From NCBI RefSeq assembly GCF_030936135.1, contig NC_082602.1, positions 26,539,965 to 26,603,964 of the forward strand: 64,000 nucleotides of DNA, given 5' to 3'. Of this stretch, positions 1 through 13,200 are shown in pieces (position 1 is the first letter of the stretch; each line of letters starts with the position of its first letter). The translations under genes were made by a program, and so were the position numbers. The notes under the pieces were generated by a model. That model worked only from the letters and a program-made list of their open reading frames with translations. It was not told where the DNA came from and did not search any database. This DNA comes from Gavia stellata (Eukaryota; Chordata; Aves; Gaviiformes; Gaviidae).

Positions 1-3000
1 CTTACCCTTAGCCCATCACGTTGCCAGCGGTTGCTTGCTCTAGACCTGCAGCTGCAAGTCTTCTGTGTAGAGTCATCTGAGAAGTGACAGCAGAGATGGA
101 GGATGCAGGGAGGCAGCCTGGTGGGTTTGGGTAGGAGGGAGGAGGCTTGTGTGCAGGGGACAGCTTTGGTAAAGAAGAGGAGTAGGACAGGGGCTGCAGC
201 GGAGAATGTTCTGTTCCCGTGGGGGACAATGCTGTGTGGACGGGTGCTGGTGAAGAGTGAGGTGGAAGGAGGAGAAGGAAAGAGAGGTTCATCTGAGGAC
301 CTTGAGCTGCTTTGCAAGGAACAGCCACGAATTGTAGCCCAGGCTTACCCCTGCAGTATATAGGGGTTGGTTGTACTTTGCAGGTGGGGACATCTAGGCG
401 CAGCCTTGCCCACCCGTGCCAGACAGCCCTGGCCAGAGAGCTTTCCGCCTTGAAACCTTCCCTCGACAGTGGCTTTGAATGAGCCCCAGGGACAGGGGTG
501 TCCTGGTCTGGTCTCTGAACCAGGAGGTATAAGCTCAGCTTTGGCTGGTGATGAGGGCCAGACCTTTTGTTTAGTCTAAATCCAACCTGTGATATTTATG
601 TAAGCATCATGTGGCTGCTGTCATGGAGGTGTGCAGCATGCTGCTCTCCTCGAGCCCACGAGCATGGTGGAGAGGGAGAAGTAAGAAAGACGTGGGCTGC
701 AGTGTGACACCCTGGCCTTTCCTCCACCCCTCAGCCTCATGCCTCGCGTGTGGGAGCCCAGGTAAGCCCTTGGAGGAACGCGCAAGTCCCAGGACCGTCC
801 TTCCCTTCTCCTCCCCTCCTCTCGCTCCAGCAAAGCACTGTCCTCGAGCTGTCCCACATGCTTGGCCAAGCCTGGTCCTGCCGGAGGGGTGTCCACAGCC
901 TCTCCATTGCTCTGGTCTGTGCCTCTGGAGCGGAGGAGTTGCCTCTGTCCCCATCTGAGTGGGGGGAGCAGAAGAGGGTGGAAGAAGGCAGATTTCCATG
1001 TCTCACAAAGGGCACAAGCGATCAGATTCGTGCAACTGCCCAAGAATAAAGAGGCTCTTACAGTGCTGGCTGCCCTGACCTCTCTCCTCTCTGCTCCAGA
1101 GGACAGCGTGTGACCACACAGGGATTTCTTAGCTGTGCTTTGGAGGGAGGCACTGGGTTTTCTATCCCCAGATCTGTCTGCAGCTTGCCTTGCAGCATAT
1201 TGGCCTATTTTTTGCTCGTTACCTATTTGTTTACTGGAAATCTTGGTACATGGTGGTAATTTCTTCTTTTCTTCTCTTTAATTTCATGTAATTGTTTTGG
1301 GGTTTTTTTTTTCAATCTGACACTGAAATGGGGCTGAGAGAAGCAGTGCTTCCAGAGCAGGGACAAAAGTAACCAGGAAACACAGGGCAAGAGAGGAGGG
1401 ATCGACACCGAAACAATGAAATAGCCAAGCAAGTAAAGACTGAATGCTCAATAGCACAAGCCTTTGCAGAAATGCCTGGCTAGTGCAGCATTTTATAATC
1501 AGCTTCTGTGCCGGGCTGGCCTGCAACAGTAGTGTGATGGGGGAGGAATGCTTTGAATTAGCTGGATGCCAGAATTAATTCTGTCAGAATTCAAATGTAC
1601 ATGTATGTACGGATTTATAAATAAACACTTGGAGCCGGATTCTGCTTTGCCACGCAGGCTCTGGGGCAGAATTTGGTCTGGCCTGGCTTTTTTTCTTCTT
1701 AAAAATATAAAATGCTATGGATCTGGGCTAGGTTCTGGTGACTTTGTCAACTTTCTGCATTTATCAGCAGTCTGTAGGCTCAGGAGATGCTGGTTTGGTT
1801 GGAGTAAGGGGGATGGCTCGGAGGAGTCAGAGCTGCTGAGCTTCCTTGCGGTGGTAGCCAATTTTCTGCAGAGAACCTCCGTTTGCTGGTAGAGAAGATG
1901 GGGCAGATGCTGGGGGACCAGTGGGGAGGTGTGGAATGTGCAGGACCAAGGATGTCCTGTCCTTCTCTTTCCTCCATGGAAGGACTGATAGAGGGAGCCA
2001 CCCTTCCTTTACCCAGGAGAGCTACAGCCAGCGCACTTGGGAATGCAAGGAAGAGATGCCTCATCCCAAATACGGAGGGAGGGACAGTTATTTACAGGCG
2101 TGAGACTGTGAATGCACGCAAGAGTTTTTACATATGTCCCCCAGATGAACTCAGGGAAGGGGTTCCCAGTCCCGAATCCCTTCTGATAAGAAGAGCTTTG
2201 GCCCATTCTCACCAGGGGATCACGGTCGTCCCTCTTCTGTCTTGTGATTTGCTTGTGATGGTAACATGAGCAAAGTTCCTGGCTCAGAGCAGCACCCTGC
2301 CACTCTGCAGCAGTGCTGTCTACGTAACACACACTTGAAGTCATCCGTTTGCTGGGACGATGTACCAGAACGGTAAAAAAAATTAGACCTTAATCAGTTT
2401 AATTTCTCTGTTTCTTCTTTTCCCCCTACCTGTCCCAACTCAATTCCTTGGTGTATGGATGCTCGGGGGGGGTGGGGGGGGGCTGTCTCTGGTGTGGGCT
2501 GGGAAGAGTCGAGCTGCGGATGGCTCCAGATGAGGCGGTTGGCAGGGAGTGACGTTCCGGATGACTGTGTCTCTCTGAAATATGAGTAAACGTTGTCAGA
2601 CCAGCCGACTGTATGATCCGGGGCTCGGGGGGGGCTGATCTGCCCTTTCCTCCCTCCAGCCACCTCTCTCTGTGTGGGATCCCCTGTTTGCTTGGCATCA
2701 CCCCATTCTCTTCTCCCTGCATGGGTGACCTGGAAGCTTCATCCTAGAGCTGGAGCTCTGGAGAAAGGGAAGGAAAATCCCCCATACCCTAATGGAGGCA
2801 GTGTTTTCCCTCGCTGTACGACAGCTTAATCCAGACCCTCATTTGAGCCAGTTATTGTGTGGCTTTAAAACCCCATCCCCTGGAAACCAGTTTCCCACCC
2901 CCTTTTCTCCCAGTCGATCCTGGTCGGTGGAGCTGAGCTCCAGGGTTTTGTGCTCGGCCACACGCAGACACGGATCAATCCCGCTGGGGGGTGGGTTGAT

Positions 3001-3134
3001 ATTTTTGTGGCAATGGTTTTTATTGCTGGTTGTTGTTGGAAAGTCGGGGGGGTTGGTGTGCGCTGTAACAGGCTTGTGCATGTGGCAAGGGGAGAGAGGG
3101 TAATGCGATCGCGTCCTTCTGCTCATTATCCTCT

Positions 3135-3150
3135 GGGGGGGGGGGGGGGG
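3135..3150 (+). repeat. Poly-G run (16 bases)
   Basis: An uninterrupted G homopolymer in TRIM8 intron 1. Other G-run clusters nearby are at about 2,465-2,482 and 3,408-3,416. Confidence 0.85.
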
Positions 3151-6100
3151 CTGCATCCCTCTCCCCATCCGAATCCATGTGGAGCTGCCAGCTCTGCGGT
3201 GGGAGCTGGTTTTCCCTGCAGGTGAACTCCTCTGCGCTCAGACAAAGGGCTGGGGGGTGCCGGTGCCTCCCTTTGTTCTCCTCCTGTCCTGGTGCACCCG
3301 CCTCCGACAGCAAAAAGCCCCTTGAAGCACGCCTCTCAAATGGATGGAGCGGAATAAATGCGCTGCGAGGTCTCTGTCCCCCCTCGCAGACCCTTTGGGG
3401 ATGGTGGGGGGGGGGATGTCAATGCTCCCCCTTCCCTCGGGTATTGTGCTAGCCCCTTAGTGATGGGGGTGGCCAGATCGGAGAGGGAATTACTGCAGCT
3501 CTCCTGCCACAGCTGCACTGTTGTGGCTGGGTGGCTGAGGCCTGCGAGCCCTGTTTGGGTCAGAGGTGGTTTGGTTGTAGGGGATGGGGATGTGATCTGC
3601 CCCCTACAAGGGAGTGGGAGCATATTTTGGGGTTATTTTCCTGCCTCTGCCTACTGGCATCCTGCATGACAGGGCATCCAGGCAGGGGACTGGAAATAAC
3701 GCCTTGTGTGTCATGTGAAGACCACCCCTTGCCAAACACATCTCCCGAGGGCGTGAGCCCAGCAGGTAAAACCACAGCCTGTCCTCCAGCCAAGGACTTT
3801 GTAGCATTTTACTTACAACAGGGGAGGAAAAGGTCAGTTTAATCTCTGCAACAACCGAAAATCTGGGTAGGGAAGTCAGGGTGTTACCTTAGAGATAAGC
3901 AGAGGTACGGGGGACCTGCTAGGGAGTTGGGGAAGTCTGTGGCAGCATGGGGAAGCAATCCTGGAGACTCGGGCTTTCTTTGCTGCTGGTGGTGGTACTT
4001 TGCCGAACGCGGACCCTTCTAGCTGCCCCATCCAGGCGCTTCCTCCCATGGTTCTCCCCAGGGCTGGCCCCTGGCTACTGCTATCATCTATGAACACACA
4101 CAGTACTAGTCTCTATTTATCAAAGTACTTTCGCAGCAATCTGGTAAACAATACTGAGGCAATGAGCAAAAGCTAAACCTTCCTCTATGGGTTAGAACTG
4201 CCTGCTGGAGCCTTCCTCAGGAAGTGTTCCTCCTTCCCAAAACACAAGGCCCAGCTTTGCAGGAGAGAGAAACAGGCAGCATCTGAAAAGACAACCTTCA
4301 CTCACAAGCTGCTGCATCAAATAATTGTAGACACAGACATTTGAGGAGAACCTTGTGCTTCTCAAAAGGTGGAGGCTGGGAACATCTGTCAGCTTGGGTG
4401 AAGACGGAGGAAACCAGGAGAGTGGGAACCTGTGGGGCAGCAATCCCAGGTGTGTCCCATCCGTGAGGTGGTGATACCAGGCGTCCTGAATCGTGGCTTT
4501 GCATCCTTGGAGCCTGTCTCTTGTTCTGCCCGGTGGAGGGAGCAGGCGTTAACATTTTGAAGGTCAAGCAGAAATCACAAGCTGGCCCCAAGGTGCAGCT
4601 GCGCTAGCCAGCAGGTGAGGAGAAGCCACCGCAGAGCCAAGCTAGCAGCTAGGTTTGTTTGTGGGTGCAAGCTTGCCAGGGGATGAGGAGCTGCTGTTGT
4701 TGGTCCCTCTGCTCTAGAAAATGGCTGTGCAGTCACGGCTAGAAATGGCTTCTCTGGTTGTACCCTGCACACTGGCGCTGCCCCCCTGATCCCCATGCGG
4801 TTCTTGGCACATCTCGTAACCTTTGTGCCTCCACCACATCCTCTTTAAAAGAGGATAATGAAACTGAAAGGGGGAAGCAGCTGGAGGCACCTTGGACGGC
4901 TGGGCTTGATAAAGCACTGCTGGTCTGCTGGAGTCCTGAGGAGGTAGACTTTTGAGTCAAGAGATTAAATGCCACGTCTGGCTACTGTTGGACTTCCTCA
5001 GGGCCGCTGTAGCATGCACTGAGCCCTGCTGAGCAGCAGTATTGTGGCAATAGGGCTGCAGAGAGCAGATCTGCAGGCTCTGCTGGACTCCCGAGCACAA
5101 GCTATGCCCCACTCTGCAGCACTCATGTGCGGAGAGGGCATCTGATGAAAGCTGCCTCGTTCAGGGATGGAAACTGAGCCTTGAATATGCCTCACACGAA
5201 TCAGTGGGACCGGAATGAAGCAGAGCAGTTCCCCTGGCTCCCCGGGAGGATGGAGCCGGCCAGGGTCTGAGCTCTAGGGCTCCAATCGCTGAGTCAAGCC
5301 TGGAAGATAAATGACACTTCAGGGGCTTGAGATCAATAATGTCAAAGGCTGGCCCGTAATCGGGCAAGATTAAAAACCAATGACAGGCCTCCTCCTATAA
5401 GCAGAAGTCAGCGCACTGAAGGAGAGCAGTGAGGCTTGCTCCTTTATGGTTATTCCCTGGCGGTGCCCACATCCAAAACCCACCTTCCTGGGCTCCCCTC
5501 TGCAACATCAGTGATTCCCCCCCTCAGTCAACATCGACCAGATCCCGGAGGTCCCCTGCACCCAGCGCTCTTCACTGGTCCCCATCCAGCTGGTCTGGAC
5601 TCCTGGACAAGTGCTCCTGCCCTTGGGAAAGTGGTTGAGGTGAAGACAAAAGCAATGCAGCCTGGTGCTGGCTGCCAGCTGCTTTTGCTGCTGGGGGATG
5701 AGCTGGGGCCGCAGGAGGCAAAGGAGGGGAGGAGAGGCTGACGCAGGAGGTCACATCGATGCTGTGGGTACCATGATGTGCTGTGTGTTGTAAAGATGCT
5801 CAGCTTTGGGGAGAGGAGTTTGGGAAATGAGGGCTGCAGATGACTCTTGACTTTGTCCTGAATATGTTGGGTTTACCTGTTTTTATCAATTAACCAATGC
5901 TGTGAGCATTTTAGCCACCCGTGGGCAGGAGACTGTCAGGCAGGGCATGCGGTTGTGCCCGTTTTGGGGGTGCTGGCATTTGAACTTGTCACAGGGGCGG
6001 CTTTTCTTCCAAGTGGGCGCTGGGTAGGGGGCTGTGCCCCCACGCTTGGCTGGAGTGTGCTTCCCCTGGTCAGCAGCAGCTGCAGTCCAGCTGAGGTGGA

Positions 6101-7166
6101 TAAGGTGGATTTCATTTATTTGCAGGAGCAAATTAAAATAAACTTGAGTCCCTTTTTTCTGTTCATCCTTAAAGGGGTGCGTGCTCCATCACAGCTCTGT
6201 GGGGCATGGCCACGCTGGGGCTCCTATGAAGGGCGCTGGGAAATAGGATGTTGTCTCTATTTCCCGAGCACAAGGGCAGTTAAAGGAGAATGGACTGTGC
6301 CGTCTCCTGCCACTGCCCGTTGTGTTTGTGTGTGGGGAGCTGGAGGTGCCGGTTGCCTTTGCTCCAGGCTCCTCTTCCCCTTCCTCCCCGCTCCCCCACC
6401 CCTTCCCCGCCAGGAAGCCTGGCCTTTATGTGAAGTGATGCCTCCTGACATCAGCTGGGCGCCACAATTTCCTCCGCAGCTCCGCAGCGGGGAGGGCGAG
6501 CGAGCGAGGAGAGGGGTGCCACTCTCCCCAAGGGGCAACATATGGTCCTAGCCTCGCTGGAACGTGGGGTGGCAGTGGCAGTGCTGGGGGGGAGGCTGCA
6601 TGCCCGGCTGGGATGCTGTGGGGAGGTCGTTGCCCCCAGCCCTGTCAGCATGGTGGTTCGGTGGAGCTTTGTGTGCTTGTGCTGCACTGCCTGAAAGCAC
6701 TGTGCCAGTGTGTTGCTTCTTGCTGCCTGTGACTCTGATTGCTTCGGTGGCATCTTTATTTGACACCTCTACGGATGCAGTGTTGGGCTCTATATAGCTG
6801 AAGCTTGGGCAGTGCCGGCTGTGGGGTCGTGCTCCGGAGTCAGTGGTCCAGTGCCACAGAGCAGAAGCAGAGGGGCTCGCAGCAAGGCAGGAGCAGGGCT
6901 GCACCCGAGCTCTGGGAGCATCTTGCTCTCCACGCAGACATGTTGCTTCAGCAAGGGCAGGGTGCAGCTTGGCTGTGGAGCGGTTTGCGGGGTGCGGGCT
7001 CTTGGCCGCTCCTTGGAAAGGGGCTAATGCAACACATGAGAATTGGCCAAGTGCCTGCCAAGAAGAAGCCATGGCTGGCACCTTGCCAGGAGCATGGGGG
7101 CCTTGCATTTCTTTAATTCAAGACGTGTTTATTGGTGGATGGTGTTTTGTAGCTGGCTGGCTGGAA

Positions 7167-7243
7167 ACTACAGGTCCCAGCATGCTCCCTCGTGTGTCTC
7201 CTGCTGCGCTCCGGTGGGAGCATGGTACCATGGGGATTGTAGT
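7167..7243. repeat. Imperfect inverted repeat with ZNF143-like arms
   Basis: The left arm reads ACTACAGGTCCCAGCATGC then TCCC (7,167-7,189). The right arm (7,216-7,243), read on the minus strand, is ACTACAATCCCCATGG, TACC, ATGCTCCC. Both begin with ACTACA and end with CATGCTCCC, and are separated by 26 bases. ACTACA-N2-CCCAGCATGC closely resembles the ZNF143/Staf binding site. Whether this is a pair of factor sites or a small palindromic element is open. Confidence 0.55.
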
Positions 7244-10200
7244 CTCAGTGCTTGCCGCTGCTGGGGTTTTGCTTCCGTGGAGAAGGGCTCTGGTTCAGCA
7301 TTTCTGGGCAGAGCCAGGCTGTGAGACACAGGGCTGGTCTCTGCCTCCCGCTTTCTTATCCTCCCGACACTTACTTGCTTGATGCAAGACCAATTTGGCG
7401 TTTTTATGTCACCAGGCTGGGGAGGGGATCTGCTCCTATTCTTACTCATTTGCAATGTAAATATTTTGGTCCAGAGTATGTTGCTGGGAGCTGGGTGTCA
7501 CGTTGAGGAGCATGATTCATTCATGCTGTTGCTGCTCAGAGCACAATGAGGCAGCCTTGGGACCTGTCCCAAAGATTTCCTGTGATCGCGGCTGGTGGGG
7601 AATTTGGGATGTCACGTTTGAGTAAGTCAGAGCCCTCTTCACGCAATTCCTGCAAGCCAGAAGTACTGCGCCATGCCCAGCATGTTCAGGACTTGCCACC
7701 CCCAAAATGCAGTGGGTGCGGGTGGCTTGCGTTTCTAGAGGGAGGAAGAACAGAGAGCGAGGCTGAGCTCCGGCTCTTGCCTTCCCCAGCTGCTGGCAGG
7801 TGGGAAAGGTTGCAGGGTGTAGGGCTTTGTGCCTGGTGCCAGCCAGCCTAACAAATAGAGATACAAAGTGATGCAAGTTCAAAACTTGCTGCATGTCGAG
7901 TCTCAGAGGAGGCCCCAGCAGAGTTTCCCCGGTGGGGCCAGCACCACACGAGCATCCCTGTGTGCTTTAGAGGGATGTGGGACAACCTGAGGCAGGATGC
8001 TGGGCGGATGGGCTGGAGCAGTGGAAGATGTCCCTCCATCCCTTGCTTCCACCGCTGATGCTCTGCTGTCAGAAAGGACCTCCCAGTTCGGTCACTGGTG
8101 CAGGAGGGGCTGCACCCTCCACCCTGGGGCCGGCTCCCTCTGTCCCCCCATGCGTCGCTTCGTCCTCCCCACACTGCTGAGAGCCAGGTGCAGGCTCTGC
8201 AGCACCCGGATTCGTTCTGGCATCCTTCGTTAGACAGTGTTTGTTCATGCTGCATTTTTTCTTTTTGCTAGCTTGTTTGGACATGCACTGGTACATTCAC
8301 GGCACTCAGGCAGTAACGTGAGTCTCTTTCCCATTAGGAAAGGGGCCAGGATTTGGGGGGGCTGGGCGGGCGGCTTAAGCAGTAGTTTCTGAGATATTTC
8401 CTTCTGCCACCACACCCTGCGTGAAAGAGCAATATCCGCGGCTTCAGTTGCTATCGCAAGGCTCTGAACGTCTCTCTTTTAATATAGATTGGTATCATTT
8501 TGCATTTTAAAGTAAAAACACGCTGCAAGCTGCAGACAGCTGTCGGTTGGCAGCTTTGTTTGAACATCTGGTATTGCTGGGCTGCTGTTCAGCGCGATCT
8601 AACTATGGGATTCATAAAGATTATAATCTGGGCTTTCAGATTCTCAACAGCCACCTCGTGAAAAAAACAGGGGAGAGAGAAAACCCAGTGGGGAGGTGGC
8701 TGAGGTGTCCTCAGTGTTCAGCACGTCATGGTCGGTCCCCTCTTGGGTGCAGAGGGGTGGATGGGCTCGCTGTATGTCACCGTGGCTGCCTGCAGGTGCT
8801 GACGGGCTGCTTCCAGCCTGCAAAATGCCGGGCGCTGGGGAGCTGTAGAAGTGCAAAGTCCTCTTTTTTTTTTTTTTTTCCTTTTCCCCCTTTCTCCTTA
8901 TTTTTTCCAGCTTGTGTGTTGAATCCGGTTGAGTCTCATACTCCTCTGGGTGGTGTCTGGCGCTGGCGAGCTGAAGCAGCAGATTCTGCTGTGGCTTTTG
9001 GTAGATGTTTGTAACAGTTGTCTGCAGCAGCAGGACTTGGTTTCTTTTTCTTTAAAGTAAGTGATGGAGGAGCCAAGGCTCAGAGTAGACATCTCGGCAT
9101 GTCAGAACCTCATTTCAAGAGAAATTGAGTCCCCTTTACTTGAAGCAGCCGAAAGGTTGAGATAGCCACCTATGTAAGCCCTATCCATCCCTCTGCGAGT
9201 CAGGCACTTTCCATGGCACCTTTGAGAATTAAGCGGCCTCTAAGCCCCTAACGGGTTTTATAAATCTTGTTAGTTGATCTGCATTTTTGCAAAGCTCTTT
9301 GAATCCAGCCTATTGGCGCATAAGTCACCTTGACTTTCCACAAGGCTTTGACTCCGAACTCACTTTCAGGCTCCATTTGTCAGTTGGAGGTGCAGAAAAA
9401 ACGTCCCCCCTTATCTTCATTAGAAAAAAAAAAAAAACAGCCCTGCCTGGAGAAATCTAGCTGCGCTCTAGTTGGTGCAAGCTAGTAATAGAGGTGCACA
9501 TAAACCTGTTCTGCCCTTGTTTGTGTTGATTTAACTTACCAGTACAAATTAAAATAGCCTTGAGCAGTTGGAAGTTTAACTAGATCAGTTGGGAGAAAAC
9601 AAAGTAAAATCATGGTCTTTGTATCAAAGCAGGGTTTTCTTTCTAGCACTGCCTGAGCCTGGAGAGGGGCTTTGTGCTGCCTGCGCAAGCGGACCCTTCA
9701 TCTCTGGGTCACCAAATGAGACGCTGACAGGGCACGTGGCTGCAGGTCATTGCCTTTGCATGTATCAGTGGTCTTGTGGCCGGGACACGTGGGTGCACGC
9801 GGGTATCACTGCACCTACTCTGCTCCTCAGTGGTATTTGAGTTCCCCCAAAAACCTGCTCATGCATCCAGATCCTTGGGCTGGGGTCACTCCAGAGCAGA
9901 AATTAGAAATTAGGGGGGGTAGGAAGCTGAAGGGGCTGTTGTTCAGAGTTCAGGTCTTCCTGTGGCGGGGCTGAGCCATGGCGGGTGCAGAGCAGAGGTC
10001 TTTGGGCAGGGGAGAGGCAGCTCAGCCTGCAATGGCAGGAAGGGTGGAAGAGGCTGGCTGTGTTTCACCCCTGCAGGGAGAAAGCTCTGAGATCACACAG
10101 GCCAGCTGGATCTTGAATCCAAGATGTTTATTTGGAAGAGGGAGCGAGGGTTTCTCAATTTTGCAGGGGCTGCAGATGGGGGTAGGTTTGCTGCCAAGCG

Positions 10201-13200
10201 ATGGGAGTGGGTCTTTGCAGCATGGCTGCTTTTGAAGGCAAGGCATCCCGCCAGCCGCAGTTTGGGGACGACTGGCCGGGACCATGAGCTTGCAGCACAT
10301 TGGGAAGATCTTGGGATTCAACAAAGCTAGACAAGGCTGGGACAAAAACAGATCGAGGCAGGATCAGGGGTGCTGCCAAAGCCTGTTTATTTTTTTGTGG
10401 GAGTTATGGAAGGAGCGACTCACAGATGATATGTCAGAGCAACAGGGCTTGTGCGAGGAGCAGGATTTTGTGATCTGACTGAGTTTCAGCACTGAACAAC
10501 TTTGCGTTTCTGCTCAGACTGCCACCACCGGAGCTGGCAGAGTGCATCTGAGAGCCAGTTCGGGGGGATGATCCAGCCAAAACGAGACTGCTGGTTTTTT
10601 ACTGGCTTAATTTTTCAGCTGGATCTGTGGTCAGGAATGGGCAGATGTATGAAAACAAAGACAGAAGAGGGGAAAAAAGGAGTTTTAGGGCCCCCACAAT
10701 GCACATGTAAATTGATTGAAATGTTCAAGAAACCATAAGCACAGAGCATGCTGAAGGTGGAAAGGGCGGGACTTCTTACACGATCTCTCAGGCTCCAAAA
10801 TACTGTGAAACCTGGTGGATCCCAGTTGGTGTAGCTGCAGGGCCCAGCCCTGGCATGGTAGGGAGGAAGCGCAAGGCAATGATGGTCATCGGGGCCAGAT
10901 GTGCTCCAGGTGTTGGTGTCAGTCCGAGGTCCCAAGTGGCTGGAAACAGCTGCTCAGGGTGTTTGGGTCTGGATGCCTGAAGCTTTCTGGGATGTTGCAA
11001 ACCCCTGCACGTTCCTGGGGTGCCCCGGCAATGCCCCGATGCCAGTGCTCCGGAGCCGGTTGCTCAAAGGGCATTTGGTGCTGGCTTGTGCTGGGCAGGG
11101 TGGGCTTCTGCCAGGTTCTGCAGCTGAAGCCCCGTGCCAGAGATGGCTCAGCAGCAGGATGAATTTTGGCATTGATTTATAAGCAGCCCCAAACCAGGAC
11201 ATTTTCCCCCTAAAACTGAAAGAGGGGGAGAAAAGAGCTCCTCCCTCGCATCCCTGATGGCGGAGAAGATGTGGACCCTTGTCCTTCATAAACACGGAGC
11301 CAAGCCCTGTGACTCCTCCTGGCTCTCCTCACTCGCAGGCGAAGACGGCCTGGACTATCCTCCTTCCTGAAAGCTGGCCAGGGTGGGCTGCTGGCCGGCA
11401 TCTGAGCTCAGGCCTGGGCGGGGATCTCCTTTTCCTCCCTTCCCAGCAGAGAGAAAAAAGATTTCTCGAGTTCCTTGCTGCCCCGAGGGCCTGGTTGGGC
11501 CTGCAGCCACAGCCCCGGCAGCTCTCAGAGCCAGTCTCTCCATCTTGCTCCTGCACCACGCAAAAGCATTTGCTGTCCCCACGCTGCCAGGACACAGTGC
11601 AGCACATTTTCCCCGGCTGGATGCCATCTCTCCTGGTGGATCTGGGGCAGGAGGCAGCTGCACCAACGAAAGGCACGGGCATCACCGAGGCTCATTTTTG
11701 TCCTGTGGAGCCGGTGGCATCAGTTGGGACTTGCCTGGCTGCACGCTTGGTGTGCAAACCAGCTCCTCTGTCCCTGTATTCATCTTCCCAGCATGTTGCC
11801 AGCTCCTTTCTTCCTCTCCTCCCCACGCTGTGAATGAGTCTTGAGCTCCAGGTTTGGTGGAGGTGGTTTGCCCTGCTTTCACTGACTCTTGCTGCGCTTT
11901 GCCCAGGGGCGGCTCGTCTGACGCTGGCCCATGATCAGCATGGCCTCACTCCTGCCTTCCAACACGCTGCACAAGTGGCTTCGGTGTTTGGGGTGCCTCT
12001 GTTTGGAGGGCACATTGCCCATACTGGACACCCTGTATCAGGAAGGCTCTTGCCTCTGGGACCTGCGGGGCTGCTGGCATAGAGGGGATGCTTCTGCAGC
12101 TGCTGGCCTCATCTCCCTGATCCTTAATCTCCCTTTTCCCCTCGAAGTGGCTCTTCATCCCTGCTCAGAGGATGCTGACAGCAGGGGCAGCCAGGCTATG
12201 GCTTGACGTTGGGGTCTGAAAGCAGCACAGAGCACCGGCCTCCTTCCCCCATTTGTGCAAGAGGCACAGCCACAAGTAACCCCCACGGCAGCAGGGAGCA
12301 AGGGGGACACAGAGGCCTGGGGAGGCAAATTAACATCTTCAAGGTCCTTCTGAAGGTCGCTTTCCAACAGAGAATAGGTCCCCATTTCCTGGCCTCCAGA
12401 AATCCCACTGCTGGCCTCATGCGACACAATGCCTCGTATTTTCCCCTTACTAATGAGTTCTTCCTTTCTGCTGGGTGTAAACAAGGGGAACAGCCGTTCC
12501 AGGCTGTGGGCACCGGCAGAGCCCCGTGGCGGTCCAGGGTCTGCTGGTGTAAGGCCGTGTGGAGGAGTGTGGTCTGCCATGCCTGCCATCCTGGGGTGCC
12601 ACAGGGTCGAGGGCCGACCTGAATACCTCCGAGTAGCCGTGCGTCGTGGCGTGGGGCAAGCCTCCAGCTGCTGTGTGCCAGCCAAGCTGTAGGGATGCCC
12701 CGTGCTGGGGCAGGCACCGGAGATGGGACATGGGGCTTTGCATCTGGGGTAGCCGATGGAGATGGGGCTTAGCCTGATGGTTTCTCCTCCTTGGCATGTT
12801 GAGGAAGGCTTGGAGACCAGGCAGCATCTCGCAGGGAAATGGAGACAGGCAGGCGGCATCTTCACCCACCCTGGCTTGAGAACAGGACAGAGAGCCACTC
12901 TTGAGAGAGGCACCCTGCATCCTCTTCCCTCAAGTCAGCACTGGATATTCAGCCTCCAGCCCTTTTCCATGAAGCACCAGCTCTCCGGGTGCTCAGGGGG
13001 TCCCTTGATGCCCGTGCGCTGCGTGGCTGCTGCTCCCATCCCTTCCTAGCAAGGGCAGCTATTAATATCCCAGAGGCTGTTCCCCTCCCCTCTTCCTTCC
13101 CCTGCCGGGGATAAACCAGCCTGATCTCTGTGCCGGGAGCACCGTGAGAAAAGCCAAACCCCAGAGCAGCACGCGTGTGCTACAGGCTGGCTGGGGGAGG

